Positions 34,590-45,800 of a stretch of 64,000 nucleotides of DNA are shown in pieces. How positions within the stretch are numbered: the first letter of the stretch is position 1; each line of letters opens with the position of its first letter. The stretch covers positions 1,426,001 through 1,490,000 of the forward strand of contig NC_084676.1 of assembly GCF_028389875.1 (NCBI RefSeq), given 5' to 3'. Made by a program: the position numbers and the translations under genes. Origin of the DNA: Rhea pennata. Taxonomy: Eukaryota; Chordata; Aves; Rheiformes; Rheidae. Under the pieces are notes generated by a model. It saw nothing but the letters and a program-made list of their open reading frames with translations, was not told the DNA's origin and made no database searches.

Positions 34590-36170
34590 GTCAGTGGCAC
34601 TTTCTTTTCTGCTGCTTCTCACCTCTGCGTCTCCCGGAAGCTCCTTCTTATTTCTTGGCTCTGCCTTTCGGCAGCGCCTCTCGGAGCCGCGGTCGGCCCC
34701 CGGCGCCTGCGGGGGGCCAGTACTTGGCAGCTCTTTGGTCTGCGCCTCTTGGCACTGCGATGCCCGCTGTGTCTCCCTTCGCTTGCAAACGCTCTCGGCG
34801 TTCAGAGCCGGTGCGCGCTTGTAGAAGGAGTCCGCACTCTGGAGCGTGGGGCTTGGTGGGATTTTTTTTTTTTTTTTTTTTTTTTACAAAATTTCTATAC
34901 CGTGAAGTGTTTCGCATGACGGTTTCCCTTTCTGTTCTTGACTAAGATGTTATTGGAAAGCAGGCGTAGGCTCCTACGGCCTGTAGAATCTCCTAGGGAT
35001 TTTTTTGTTTTGTTTTTGTTTGCTTTTGCTTTTGCTTTTCTTGGTGGAAGACCTATAAGTGAACCGAGATCTGGAGCATGATCTGGGATGAAAAGGGCGT
35101 TTGGAAGCCTCCGGTGCTATCCCCGTGCTTAAAGTGGATCTAACTTTGAAGTTGGATGAGGTTGCTGAGGATGTTGTCCATTCTAGTTCTGCATATCATG
35201 TCTCACTGTCATTCTCCATCTACCCCTGCTTGTGAAGAGCTCTGCCGTGTGCCCTCCTCAGTCATTTCTTTTTGAATATGAGGAATTATTCCTCAAAGAG
35301 AAGTTCCCCCCTTTAGTGTTTTGATCAGTTTGATGGCCATCTCTGAAAGCACTATTCTTGCTCTTCTCTTTATCGTATTTAGAAGATGATGAACTGCACG
35401 CACAATTCAAACTCTCGTTGAACCTTGAATTTGCCTCATGTGGAATGAAACTCTTTGTTTTCTTCTCTCCGTTCTCAGAAAGCTTACTCTTTTGATGTTC
35501 TCTGAGGACTGAGGTGACATACCTATGTTGCTGTCTTTCCTATGCAAAAGATGTAATTTCAGAGTGGTATAGGCTTAGCTCAGAGCTCGTGTTAAATTCT
35601 GTAGATGACAGATTCTTTTCCTCATTCACTCGTTTTTACACTGTCTTTCATGGAAAATCATGTACCATTTTCCCACTCAGTACTTCAGTGTTGTAAATCT
35701 TTTTTTTTTTTGCAGTTTTTCACAGAAGACCCCCCTTATAACGCTACTCAGTGAGGTAATATCTGCTGAAATCTTCCTCACGTTGCTCTCCATGCCTTTT
35801 CTAGATCTTTTCCTGGAGACATTATATGACAGAAGCCCGAGAAAAAAAGTCTCAACCAAACTCCAGTGATGACTTTCTGATTTTGCTCAAGTGACCAGCC
35901 TCGGTCTTTCTGCCACCTGTGTTGTTATATTATACTTCCTAGTGCCTCTTTTAGCCTCCTTTCATTTTGTGTGGAGTGCCTTCATTTGTATACATTCTCC
36001 TGTTTTGCAAGTAGGCCAGTTCTAATGGATATTTTATTTTTGGCTGATGATGCTCCCACAGAATGCCTATTTCCGGTCTTCTTGCTTACTGAGAGCATCA
36101 TACTCCTCCTCTTGTTTCATTCCCTCTTTCATTCATGCAATGTGCCCTCTGTTGTTACTTTATGCTTTTA
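34590..36170. repeat. Spacer behind exon 3, duplicated behind exon 4
   Basis: This 1.58 kb block recurs at 41180-42762 with only about four or five substitutions seen by eye and a poly-T length change (24 versus 26 T). The first 270 bp also resemble the start of the spacers behind exons 1 and 2, up to GGCTTGGTGGGAT. There the poly-T tract (34862-34885) begins and the homology ends. A strong acceptor-like TTTTTTTTTTTGCAG lies at 35701-35715. Confidence 0.85.
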
Positions 36171-38400
36171 TTCCTCCCCTTGCACGGCATGTATGTGTTC
36201 TTGACACACTACACAATTACTTTGTAGGTGGAACAGGTAATGGGACTATTTCATATTTCCAAGTATGAAGTTCATGTACTTTGTAATACAAAGTGGTTCT
36301 ACCAGAAGAGTGCAAACCAAGAGAAGTGTAAGAGACCCGTAGCTGTATTGCCATATTAAGCAGGATGTATTGCTAGAGGACTTGTTCCTAGTGAAGGAAT
36401 TCCTTTATAGAGACACTTCACTCATATTTCTTGACTGAATTCTTTCCAAGTAACCTGCTATGGTAGTCATTGTATTTTCTTTTCCTGAGAGTTATTAAAA
36501 AAATCGGTATTTTTTAAATCTGTGCCTTATGTTGATCATGTAGACATCAGCTTGGACAACACTTGAAACTCCCCATTCCCCTGTAAAGAGCATGACTTAA
36601 CTTTCCTCTCTGAGGACATAGGTGAGTAATTGTGAGGTGCGAGCCAATGTTGCGAAGCATTGTTGGCTGTTTGATTTCAGAATTTGTGCCTCTCATCATC
36701 CTTGTGGGTAGTTGTCTTCTAGGCTCTTGAGCTGAGGTTTACCCGTTGAGAATGTCTTGAGTTTTCAGGTTTTATTGTGATTGCTGTTATTGTGGAAGTG
36801 GATATAGGATTACTGGCAATAATGCAAAGAACTGAGCCCATTGACAAAAACTGCTTTTTTTTCTAGATGCACTTCCTTGGAAATCATTGACAACTATCAC
36901 TGATAATTGCCCTTTGAACTTTTTATATGGCTGAGACCTGGAAATAAACCAAGACTACTGTTAGAACAGCTGTATGGATAAAAGTGTAATTAGAGATAAT
37001 CTGTTTGTCAGACAGACATGTTTGTGTTAGCATTTAGTATCTTTATTTTTGTGCAACCTCATGTTGCATGGCTAATGTTTCTTTGCTAGAACGAGCAAGT
37101 AATTTGTGTATGAAATCATCCATCTCGTGTTTCTGCCTGGCCTATGTGGCAGGGTGGCAGCAAGCTTGCACAGTAGTGTAGAGAAAGGGTTGGAAGGGGC
37201 TCTGATGTCTTTATCTCGGGGGGTGTGGTGGGAGTTTGGGGAGATGTTTTCAGACAAGCAATACCTTGCCTAAGCAGTGGTGTAACCTTTGGGGGGTTCT
37301 GCTTGGTTATGTGGTGTGTGGATCGCTTTAATGAATGAGGGGCATCCGGCAAGGACTAATTTCCACTAGAAATAGAAATAATCTTGCTTTGTTGTATGAT
37401 GCATGCATGCTTACCTAGAAAGGTAAGAACTTCACTTTTATTGTGCAACTACAAGTGGGAAACAAAACTCGTAGGAAGTACTTCATTGAGGCACATAAAG
37501 ATTAGTAGAGAGCTGTGGTTCTACTTTGTTATTTCACTCTTCAAGGATGTGTGCAATCTGGGCTATGTTAAGTTAAGGAGATCCTGCTGGAGTTGAGACA
37601 CTGAAGTAGTGTATGTACAGATGGTGTTTGAGCATCATAAAATACTGTGCATACAATATTTCAAAGACTGAAACCACTGTTACAGTCTTAGAGAGATATT
37701 ATTTGTAATAGGATGTCCTTGCTCTGTTATTTGGTGTTTGAAAAGCAGGGGGAGTGTATAGAATCGCTTGACGTCACCACTGGCACTAAGTAATAAGAAA
37801 GTAAACAATTTATTCTTGTTTTTAGCGACAAACCCTAGGTACAAATCATCTTCTGAAGACCTTGGTCCTTGTATGGATGGAGACCCCAAAGTGTGATCTT
37901 CAACAGTACAGGAAGCAGAGATGCAGGGGGAACCTGTATGCTTTGCAAAGAATGACAGAAGCCAGAACACTTTGTTACACTGCCAGAGGAATGTGCAGTG
38001 AAGACAAAGTCAAGGGGAGCAGAAGTGGTGGAGGCTGTTTTCAGTGAAGGCCGCCTCAGGTTCAATCCCTTGCACAGTATCTCTGAGTGCACAGGCATCT
38101 GGAAGAAGAGAACTTACAGGAAAAGGAGCTCCTAAGAGAGCACCAGACTTCAGAAATGACCTTATGGAAGGCTTGATGGAGAACAGGAACTATCAGGGAT
38201 GAGGTCTTCTGTCTGAAACCACGGACATGCTTCATGTCAAGAGAGCTGTAGGCAGTTAGTAAACATTTGGTAAGTACTGGTCAATGATGCACCATTTAAG
38301 AAAAGAAAAGGAAAGAAGGGGAAAGAAAAAGACGTAAGATCTGCAGACTCGTGTTCGGCAGAGGGAGAAGTTCTGAAGGGAGATAGAGGAGCTCCCCGGC
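36171..38400. other. Unique spacer before exon 4, with a diverged spacer-family segment
   Basis: No gene is supported. Positions 36171-37600 look unique and AT-rich. From about 37640 to 38330 the text is a diverged relative of the common spacer: a phrase near 37700 (GATGTCCTTGCTCTG) parallels 1440-1500, and 38220-38280 parallels 1965-2020. The flank of exon 4 is therefore an older member of the array, not a recent copy of the flank of exons 1-3. Confidence 0.6.
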
Positions 38401-38716
38401 CCGAGCGGGCACGGCAACATCCTGTCCTTCCTCAGTGTGGGCTCAGCTTCGGAAGAGCAGGAAGCCGGCGGGAGAGTCCTCTTGCAGGAGGCGGAGCCGG
38501 TGTCGGACACAGAGTGTCGCTGTCGCCCGCGAAAGCGCCGCGAGCCGTGTGGAAGGAGGCGGCTCCTCCCGAGCCGCTAACACCGCTGCCCGTCAGCGGC
38601 CGGGGCCGGCGGAGCACGGATGAGGCGGCATGGGGTGGCGTAGGCGCCTGCGGCGGGGAGCCGCGGCGCCGGTGCCAGGGAGCCGCGCGGGGCCTGTGCG
38701 AGTGCCGGCGCCGGCC
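38401..38716 (+). promoter_or_regulatory. Divergent CpG-rich promoter of PCDHA variable exon 4
   Basis: Unlike the near-identical promoters of exons 1-3, this one is largely different down to about 38650, after which it matches the exon 3 leader. It keeps an AGTGTCGCTGTCG element near 38513-38525, about 200 bp before the ATG at 38717. That is the best CGCT-box candidate because its core is shared with the other promoters while its surroundings are not. An upstream ATG at 38630 is in frame with the coding sequence. Confidence 0.6.
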
Positions 38717-41179
38717 ATGGGCGTGTGCGTGCGTGCGGTGCTGCGGGTGCTGGTGCTGCAGGCGGCCTGGGCGCTGGGAGGCGGCCAGCTGCGCTACTCG
38801 GTGCCGGAGGAGGCCGAGGGCGGCACGGTGGTGGGTCGCCTGGCGCAGGACCTGGGCCTGGAGGCGGGCGAGCTGGAGGCGCGTCGGCTGCGGCTGGCGG
38901 CGAAGGGCCGGCGGGCGAGCGTGGAGGTGAGCGGGGCGAGCGGGGCGCTGGTGGTGAGCTCGCGGCTGGACCGGGAGGAGCTGTGCGGGAAGAGCGCGCC
39001 GTGCGCCCTGCGCCTGGAGGTGCTGCTGGAGCGGCCGCTGCGCGTCTTTCACGTGGAGCTGGAGGTCACCGACATCAACGACAACGCGCCGCTCTTCCCC
39101 GCCGCCCGCAAAAACCTCAGTGTCGCGGAGTCCTTAACGTTGCCGGGCTCGCGCTTCCCGCTGGAGGGCGCGTCGGACGCAGATATCGGAGCCAACGCGC
39201 AGCTCTCCTACAAACTCAGCCCGAGCGAGCATTTCGCTCTGGAGCTGCAAAAGAACGAGAAGTACAGTGAATCGTTATTTCTGGTGCTGTCGAAGGCTCT
39301 GGACCGGGAGGCGATGCCTGTGCACCGGCTGCTGCTGACGGCGAGTGACGGGGGCAGACCGTCGCTGTCGGGCACCATGGAGCTGGTGGTCTTGGTGCTG
39401 GATGTGAACGACAACGCACCCGAGTTCAACCAGTCGGTCTATAGTGCGCATTTATCAGAAGATGCCTCAGAGGGGACACTGGTGTTGTGCGTGAGCGCCA
39501 CGGATCCGGATGAGGGAATTAACCATGAAATGGCGTACACAGTCAAAAACGTAAATCCTGAAAGTGGAATGGACCTGTTCGCATTAGATCCGAGCACAGG
39601 GCAGATGAGGCTCGCGGGTCCCCTGGATTTTGAGGACATTCGTCTGTACGAGATACAAGTGGAAGCGAAAGACCGGGGTTCGCCTCCGTTGTCGGGACAC
39701 TGCAAGGCGGTGGTGGAGGTGCTGGACGTGAACGACAACGCGCCGGAGGTGTGGGTGACGTCGCTGTCGGTGCCGGTGCCGGAGGACGCGGCGCTGGGCA
39801 CGGTGGTGGCGCTGCTGAGCGTGTCGGACCGGGACTCGGGGGCGAACGGGCGCGTGCGGTGCGCGGTGTGGCCGGCGGCGCCGTTCGGGCTGGTGGCGAC
39901 GTTCGAGGGCTCGTACTCGCTGGTGCTGCGGGAGGCGCTGGACCGTGAGCGGGTGGCGGAGTACGAGGTGGAGGTGCGGGCGGAGGACGGCGGGGCGCCG
40001 CCGCTGCGGGCGAGGCGCGGGCTGCGGGTGCCGGTGTCGGACGTGAACGACAACGCGCCGGCGTTCGCGCAGGCCGTGTACACGGTGCTGGCGCGGGAGA
40101 ACAACGCGGCGGGCGCGGAGCTGGCGCGGCTGTGGGCGCGGGACCCGGACGAGGCGGGCAACGGGCGCGTGAGCTACTCGCTGGCGGAGGGCGTGGCGGG
40201 GGGGGCGTCGCGCTCGGCGTCGAGCTACGTGTCGGTGGAGGCGGAGAGCGGGCGTCTGTGGGCGCTGCAGCCCTTGGACTACGAGGAGGTGCAGGTGCTG
40301 CAGTTCGAGGTGCGCGCGGTGGACGCGGGGGAGCCGGCGCTGTGCGGCAACGCCACGGTGCAGCTCTTCGTCGTGGACGAGAACGACAACGCGCCGGCGC
40401 TGCTGCCGCCGGCGGGCGGCGGCGCGGGGCCCTGGGCGGGCGGCGCGTCGGGGTCGGCGTCGGCGGGGCCGTCGGCGTCGGCGTCGCTGTGGGCGTGGGC
40501 GGCGTGGGGGTGGCCGGCGGGGCAGGTGGTGGCGAAGATCCGCGCGGTGGACGCGGACTCGGGCTACAACGCGTGGCTGCGCTACGAGCTGCGGGAGCCG
40601 CGGGGCAAGGGCGCGTTCCGCGTGGGGCTGTACAGCGGCGAGGTGAGCACGGCGCGGGCGCTGGAGGAGGCGGACGGCCCGGGGCAGACGCTGCTCATCG
40701 TGGTGCGGGACCACGGCGAGCCGGCGCGCTCGGCCACGGCCACGCTGAGCGTGTCGCTGGGCGAGGGCGGCGAGGCGGCGCTGGCGGCGGCGGCGGCGGG
40801 CGCGGGCTCGTCGTCGTCGGGGCTGCGGCCGGCGGCGGGCGCCGAGGGCGGCGGCGGCGGCGCGGCGGCGACGGCGACGAACGTGTGGCTGGTGGTGGCC
40901 ATCTGCGCGGTGTCGAGCCTCTTCCTGCTGGCGCTGGTGCTGTACGGGGCGTGGCGGTGGGCGCCGCGGGCGGCCGTGCTCTCGGGGCCCGGGCCGGCGA
41001 CGCTGGTGTGCGCCAGCGAAGTGGGCAGCTGGTCGTACTCGCAGCGGCAGAGCCGGAGCCTGTGCGTGGCGGACGGCGCGGGCAAGAGCGACCTCATGGT
41101 TTTCAGCCCCAACTTCCCGCCGCCCGCCGGCGGCGCGGCGAAGGAGACGCCGCAGGATCCGCCCGCTCTGCTGGACACG
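38717..41179 (+). CDS. PCDHA: Protocadherin alpha variable exon 4 (mosaic)
   Basis: The exon codes for 821 residues from ATG 38717 (GCCATGG context), with signal peptide, six EC repeats, transmembrane segment and alpha tail, ending LLDT|GTCAGT. An in-frame ATG at 38630 would add 29 mostly basic residues before the signal peptide; the inner start is preferred because it is shared with the other exons and begins the signal peptide. EC1, the EC2 start and EC4-EC6 match exon 3. The EC2 patch is FALELQKNEKYSESLF. EC3 carries LDPSTGQMRLAGPLDFED, as in exon 2, while its end (KAVVEV) follows exon 3. The juxtamembrane text is GAWRWAP, as in exon 1. The coding sequence is intact. Confidence 0.93.
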
Positions 41180-41446
41180 GTCAGTGGCACTTTCTTTTCT
41201 GCTGCTTCTCACCTCCGCGTCTCCCGGAAGCTCCTTCTTATTTCTTGGCTCTGCCTTTCGGCAGCGCCTCTCGGAGCCGCGGTCGGCCCCCGGCGCCTGC
41301 GGGGGGCCAGTACTTGGCAGCTCTTTGGTCTGCGCCTCTTGGCACTGCGATGCCCGCTGTGTCTCCCTTCGCTTGCAAACGCTCTCGGCGTTCTGAGCCG
41401 GTGCGCGCTTGTAGAAGGAGTCCGCACTCTGGAGCGTGGGGCTTGG

Positions 41447-41482
<36 letters not shown>

Positions 41483-42764
41483 ATTTCTATACCGTGAAGT
41501 GTTTCGCATGACGGTTTCCCTTTCTGTTCTTGACTAAGATGTTATTGGAAAGCAGGCGTAGGCTCCTACGGCCTGTAGAATCTCCTAGGGATTTTTTTGT
41601 TTTGTTTTTGTTTGCTTTTGCTTTTGCTTTTCTTGGTGGAAGACCTATAAGTGAACCGAGATCTGGAGCATGATCTGGGATGAAAAGGGCGTTTGGAAGC
41701 CTCCGGTGCTATCCCCGTGCTTAAAGTGGATCTAACTTTGAAGTTGGATGAGGTTGCTGAGGATGTTGTCCATTCTAGTTCTGCATATCATGTCTCACTG
41801 TCATTCTCCATCTACCCCTGCTTGTGAAGAGCTCTGCCGTGTGCCCTCCTCAGTCATTTCTTTTTGAATATGAGGAATTATTCCTCAAAGAGAAGTTCCC
41901 CCCTTTAGTGTTTTGATCAGTTTGATGGCCATCTCTGAAAGCACTATTCTTGCTCTTCTCTTTATCGTATTTAGAAGATGATGAACTGCACGCACAATTC
42001 AAACTCTCGTTGAACCTTGAATTTGCCTCATGTGGAATGAAACTCTTTGTTTTCTTCTCTCCGTTCTCAGAAAGCTTACTCTTTTGATGTTCTCTGAGGA
42101 CTGAGGTGACATACCTATGTTGCTGTCTTTCCTATGCAAAAGATGTAATTTCAGAGTGGTATAGGCTTAGCTCAGAGCTCGTGTTAAATTCTGTAGATGA
42201 CAGATTCTTTTCCTCATTCACTCGTTTTTACACTGTCTTTCATGGAAAATCATGTACCATTTTCCCACTCAGTACTTCAGTGTTGTAAATCTTTTTTTTT
42301 TTTGCAGTTTTTCACAGAAGACCCCCCTTATAACGCTACTCAGTGAGGTAATATCTGCTGAAATCTTCCTCACGTTGCTCTCCATGCCTTTTCTAGATCT
42401 TTTCCTGGAGACATTATATGACAGAAGCCCGAGAAAAAAAGTCTCAACCAAACTCCAGTGATGACTTTCTGATTTTGCTCAAGTGACCAGCCTCGGTCTT
42501 TCTGCCACCTGTGTTGTTATATTATACTTCCTAGTGCCTCTTTTAGCCTCCTTTCATTTTGTGTGGAGTGCCTTCATTTGTATACATTCTCCTGTTTTGC
42601 ATGTAGGCCAGTTCTAATGGATATTTTATTTTTGGCTGATGATGCTCCCACAGAATGCCGATTTCCGGTCTTCTTGCTTACTGAGAGCATCATACTCCTC
42701 CTCTTGTTTCATTCCCTCTTTCATTCATGCAATGTGCCCTCTGTTGTTACTTTATGCTTTTTAT
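41180..42764. repeat. Spacer behind exon 4, copy of 34590-36170
   Basis: Nearly identical to the block behind exon 3, including the poly-T tract (41452-41477) and the acceptor-like TTTTTTTTTTTTGCAG ending at 42307. The match stops at about 42762, directly before the relic exon end. Confidence 0.85.
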
Positions 42765-42859
42765 GCGACCTCATGGTTTTCAACCCCAACTTCCCGCCTC
42801 CATCAGGGAATGGTGTTACTGGGAAAGAGCAATCACTATTCCCACATTCGTCAGGCGTG
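42765..42859 (+). pseudogene. Stranded 3' end of a lost PCDHA variable exon
   Basis: From 42767 the sequence encodes DLMVFNPNFPPPSGNG and then a short unique end, HSSGV, 31 codons in all without a stop. It stops at GTG|GTAAGT in the same phase as the complete exons. DLMVF.PNFPPP is the tail motif of the alpha variable exons. The end after it differs from the four complete exons, so it comes from a different exon. Nothing upstream belongs to it: the preceding base is the edge of the spacer copied from behind exon 3. The donor is closer to consensus than those of the complete exons. Confidence 0.85.
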
Positions 42860-45800
42860 GTAAGTGCGCTCGTTTGTTTTTCTGGTCCAGAGTGTTTTCT
42901 TTCCTAGCAGTTTTTTTTTCTCATTACGAGTCTTTTGGGAAGAAAAGCATCTTTGATGATGTATATTTTTTTGAAAGTGTAGTCCGACCCCGTTTTTGCT
43001 GTTGTATGTAGTTGGAGTGGTCCAAATTTATAACCCTGTTTTTGGTCTTAGAACTGCCCCCTTTTCCGGTTTCTCGTGTTGTAAAACATTTTTCTTTGAC
43101 ATTTAATAGTTCGGAAGACGTTACTGTTTATTCTTTTTTGACGCACTATGTTTTCGGGAAGCATCGCTCTTTCTAAGTCTTATTTGCTATGGTGTATTTG
43201 GTGAAATGTGTGTTTAGCGTTTTAAGGTTTTTATCTTGTACACGGTATTGAGTGCCCATGGAGTAAGGTTAGTCAGTCTGTTATTTTACCTTATTAGTGT
43301 CTACTCTGTTGGCCTTGCTCTCAAGCTGACCCCACTCGTCAGGCTGATCAAAGATAGGTTATTTATTATGTTCGAATCCACTGTGATTGCGATAGGTTTT
43401 AATGACGAATGTGCCTATATGCGTCACCGTTTATTCTTATCTTACTGGTTGAGAAACTCGCTGGGTGGTTTACCTTGCTAATCTCATGGAGGTGGAACAC
43501 CTTGAAATACTATTATGGTCTGAAGTGAGGGGAAGAAGTGTTGAAGGTCCTTAATGGTGTGTTGTCCTTGGAAAGATCTCGTATAACTGATGTAATTCTC
43601 GTTGCAACGCTAAGAAACGGAGATCGTGTGACTTCCGGAGAGGTCAACACTGTCAGTACTTTTATATGATCGATTTTCGCGGCTCGTGTTCAAGTCGCGA
43701 AAGTCATGCGTTTAGATAACTACCACAGTTTTGGGAAAACGTGATCCTGACCACTCATATTTCTCTTGAGAACACTTATTTTGCTGGTTCTTATAGCAAC
43801 AGATCTCACTTAGGTAAAGAACATAGCTTAAAAATCAAAGTCACATATCGATAATTCCAAATTGACAGGAATGTTGCTTATAGGTAAACCAAAATTCAGG
43901 TAAAGAAGGTGGATGTCAGCTTTATATAAATTCTCAGGGACCAGATATCTCCTGTGGATCCATAGAAAATGTCAGTGCGTCCCATCAGTTTAATTTTCAT
44001 TCTTGAGTTTCTTTTACATCACTTTAAAAAGACTTAAAGTTCGACTTCTTTGTATATTTGTTGGAAATTTTATTCGAAGACTCCTCTGACCACATCCGAT
44101 AGGTGATGTGCATACGGAGAGAGATGCTGATCGCTTTTTAATTAGGTGTGAATCACTTGTCTGTGAGCAGCAAGGGTTATCACAGTGCTGTAGAAGTGTT
44201 AGGATGTTTTTTTTAATTCGTAAGGCTCCGACAGAAGGCAGGGAAAAAAAATGAGATTTCAGACTTGGTGGAGATTGTTTTTCCCTGATTTAAGAAGGTT
44301 TTACTAACTCTAGAAAAGGTTGCCGAACCAATTCCCGTCCGAGAGAGCCTCACAGCTAGTGCGGAAATGAAGAAAACGCGATCCGCCACCGCGGAGGTGG
44401 TGGGGAGTCACTTGTTTCCGCGGGCTGAGATTAAAAGAGATGATATGGAATCTCTTAATGCCGATCAATTAGGGGTAAGAAAAGATTTGTGTTGTCTGAA
44501 GAGACTCGCGTAATTCCACATATTTCTTTGGTTTCACTATGACCACTAGAATAAACTGAGGATCGGAGGAGACCCTACAGTGATACGAAATATTGCTGCA
44601 TGTTTCTAAAAGAAACCCGGAAGCATTAACTTCAGAAATAAACTTCATGAATGCTTTACTTCGTAGTATATTCTGGGAAGAAGTCGTTAACAGAAGATAG
44701 AAGAGACTGGCGCAAGATCGTCAGTCTCTGCCAGACCAGGCTCTCTTCATTTCAGAGGCTGTCACCGTTGCCGCATGTGGTTTTGGAAAATGATTCTGAT
44801 TAATGACGACTGACGCACGATGTAGTCGTGTTGTTGGGAGTCATGGGTTTTTGACAGGGGTAGCTAATGTCGGGGCTTAGAGCTCGAGCTGCGGCTATTG
44901 CTGGGCGCGCTGTAGCCGTTCATCAGTAGGTGGCTCCTTGAGCCGGAAAATTGGAGCGGAACTGGCCGTAGAGAGCGGCTGCTGCAGCGCTCCGCACCGA
45001 TTTGCAGGCAGGAGGCTGTTTCGCAGCTGCGGAAGCGGGAATTTTGCAGGGAAATGCCGAGCGCCGCTGCGGGAAGATACCGCCACTGGGTGCGCAGCTT
45101 GGAGCCGCGCTTTTGCACACGTAGTACCTGTCATTCGTACCCTCTGTCGCTGGTGTCCCCCGGCATCTCCCACAAAGCTCGGTGGTCTCTGAGAGGGGTA
45201 AATAGACCAGTCGCAGACCTCAGGGGGAATAGACGCGTGTTCTTGCCTGAAATTTAGTGGATGGCACGGTGCTAGTGTTTCTATTGCTTGATGTAGGTCA
45301 TGAAGATCTTTAGGAGGATGCTGAAATCTAAAAATCCTCTGCGTGCGAGACTTATTCTCACGGGCTTATTATAGTAACCTCAGTTCCTACTGTGCCCACG
45401 TCGCAACTCCAAGCTCTCATGATTTGCCGAAGGGCATTCTGGCATCGGTACCCGCTCTGCCAGCAGTCACAGTCTGCCTGCGCGGAAGGGGGAGGTTGGC
45501 TCGGAGCCTCCTGCTGCGGTGACAGCAGCAGATCAGCCCCAGCCCTGCAATCAACACGGAGGGAAGCGCGAGGCGGTGGGGCTGAGCGTTGCACGGGAGA
45601 CGCAGCCGGGCGCGGGAGATGGCTCAGTCCCACTGGCTGCAGCCCGGGGGAAGCAGCGGGTGCTACAGCCACGCCGAGTCCCGAGCGAAAGAGCCCAGTG
45701 TTCCGGGGCGCTCGGGTTGTCGTCACCTTTGCGTTCACTGTTGTCCGAGGGAGCCCATGTGGGGAAGGCGATAGCGGGGTCCCTGTACCTCCATCGGCAG

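Noticed and set aside
3184..41179. Assignment of the exons to PCDHB or PCDHG
   Set aside because: The tail motifs GSWSYSQ and SDLMVFSPNFP and the following AC1-like C-type exon are alpha-family features.
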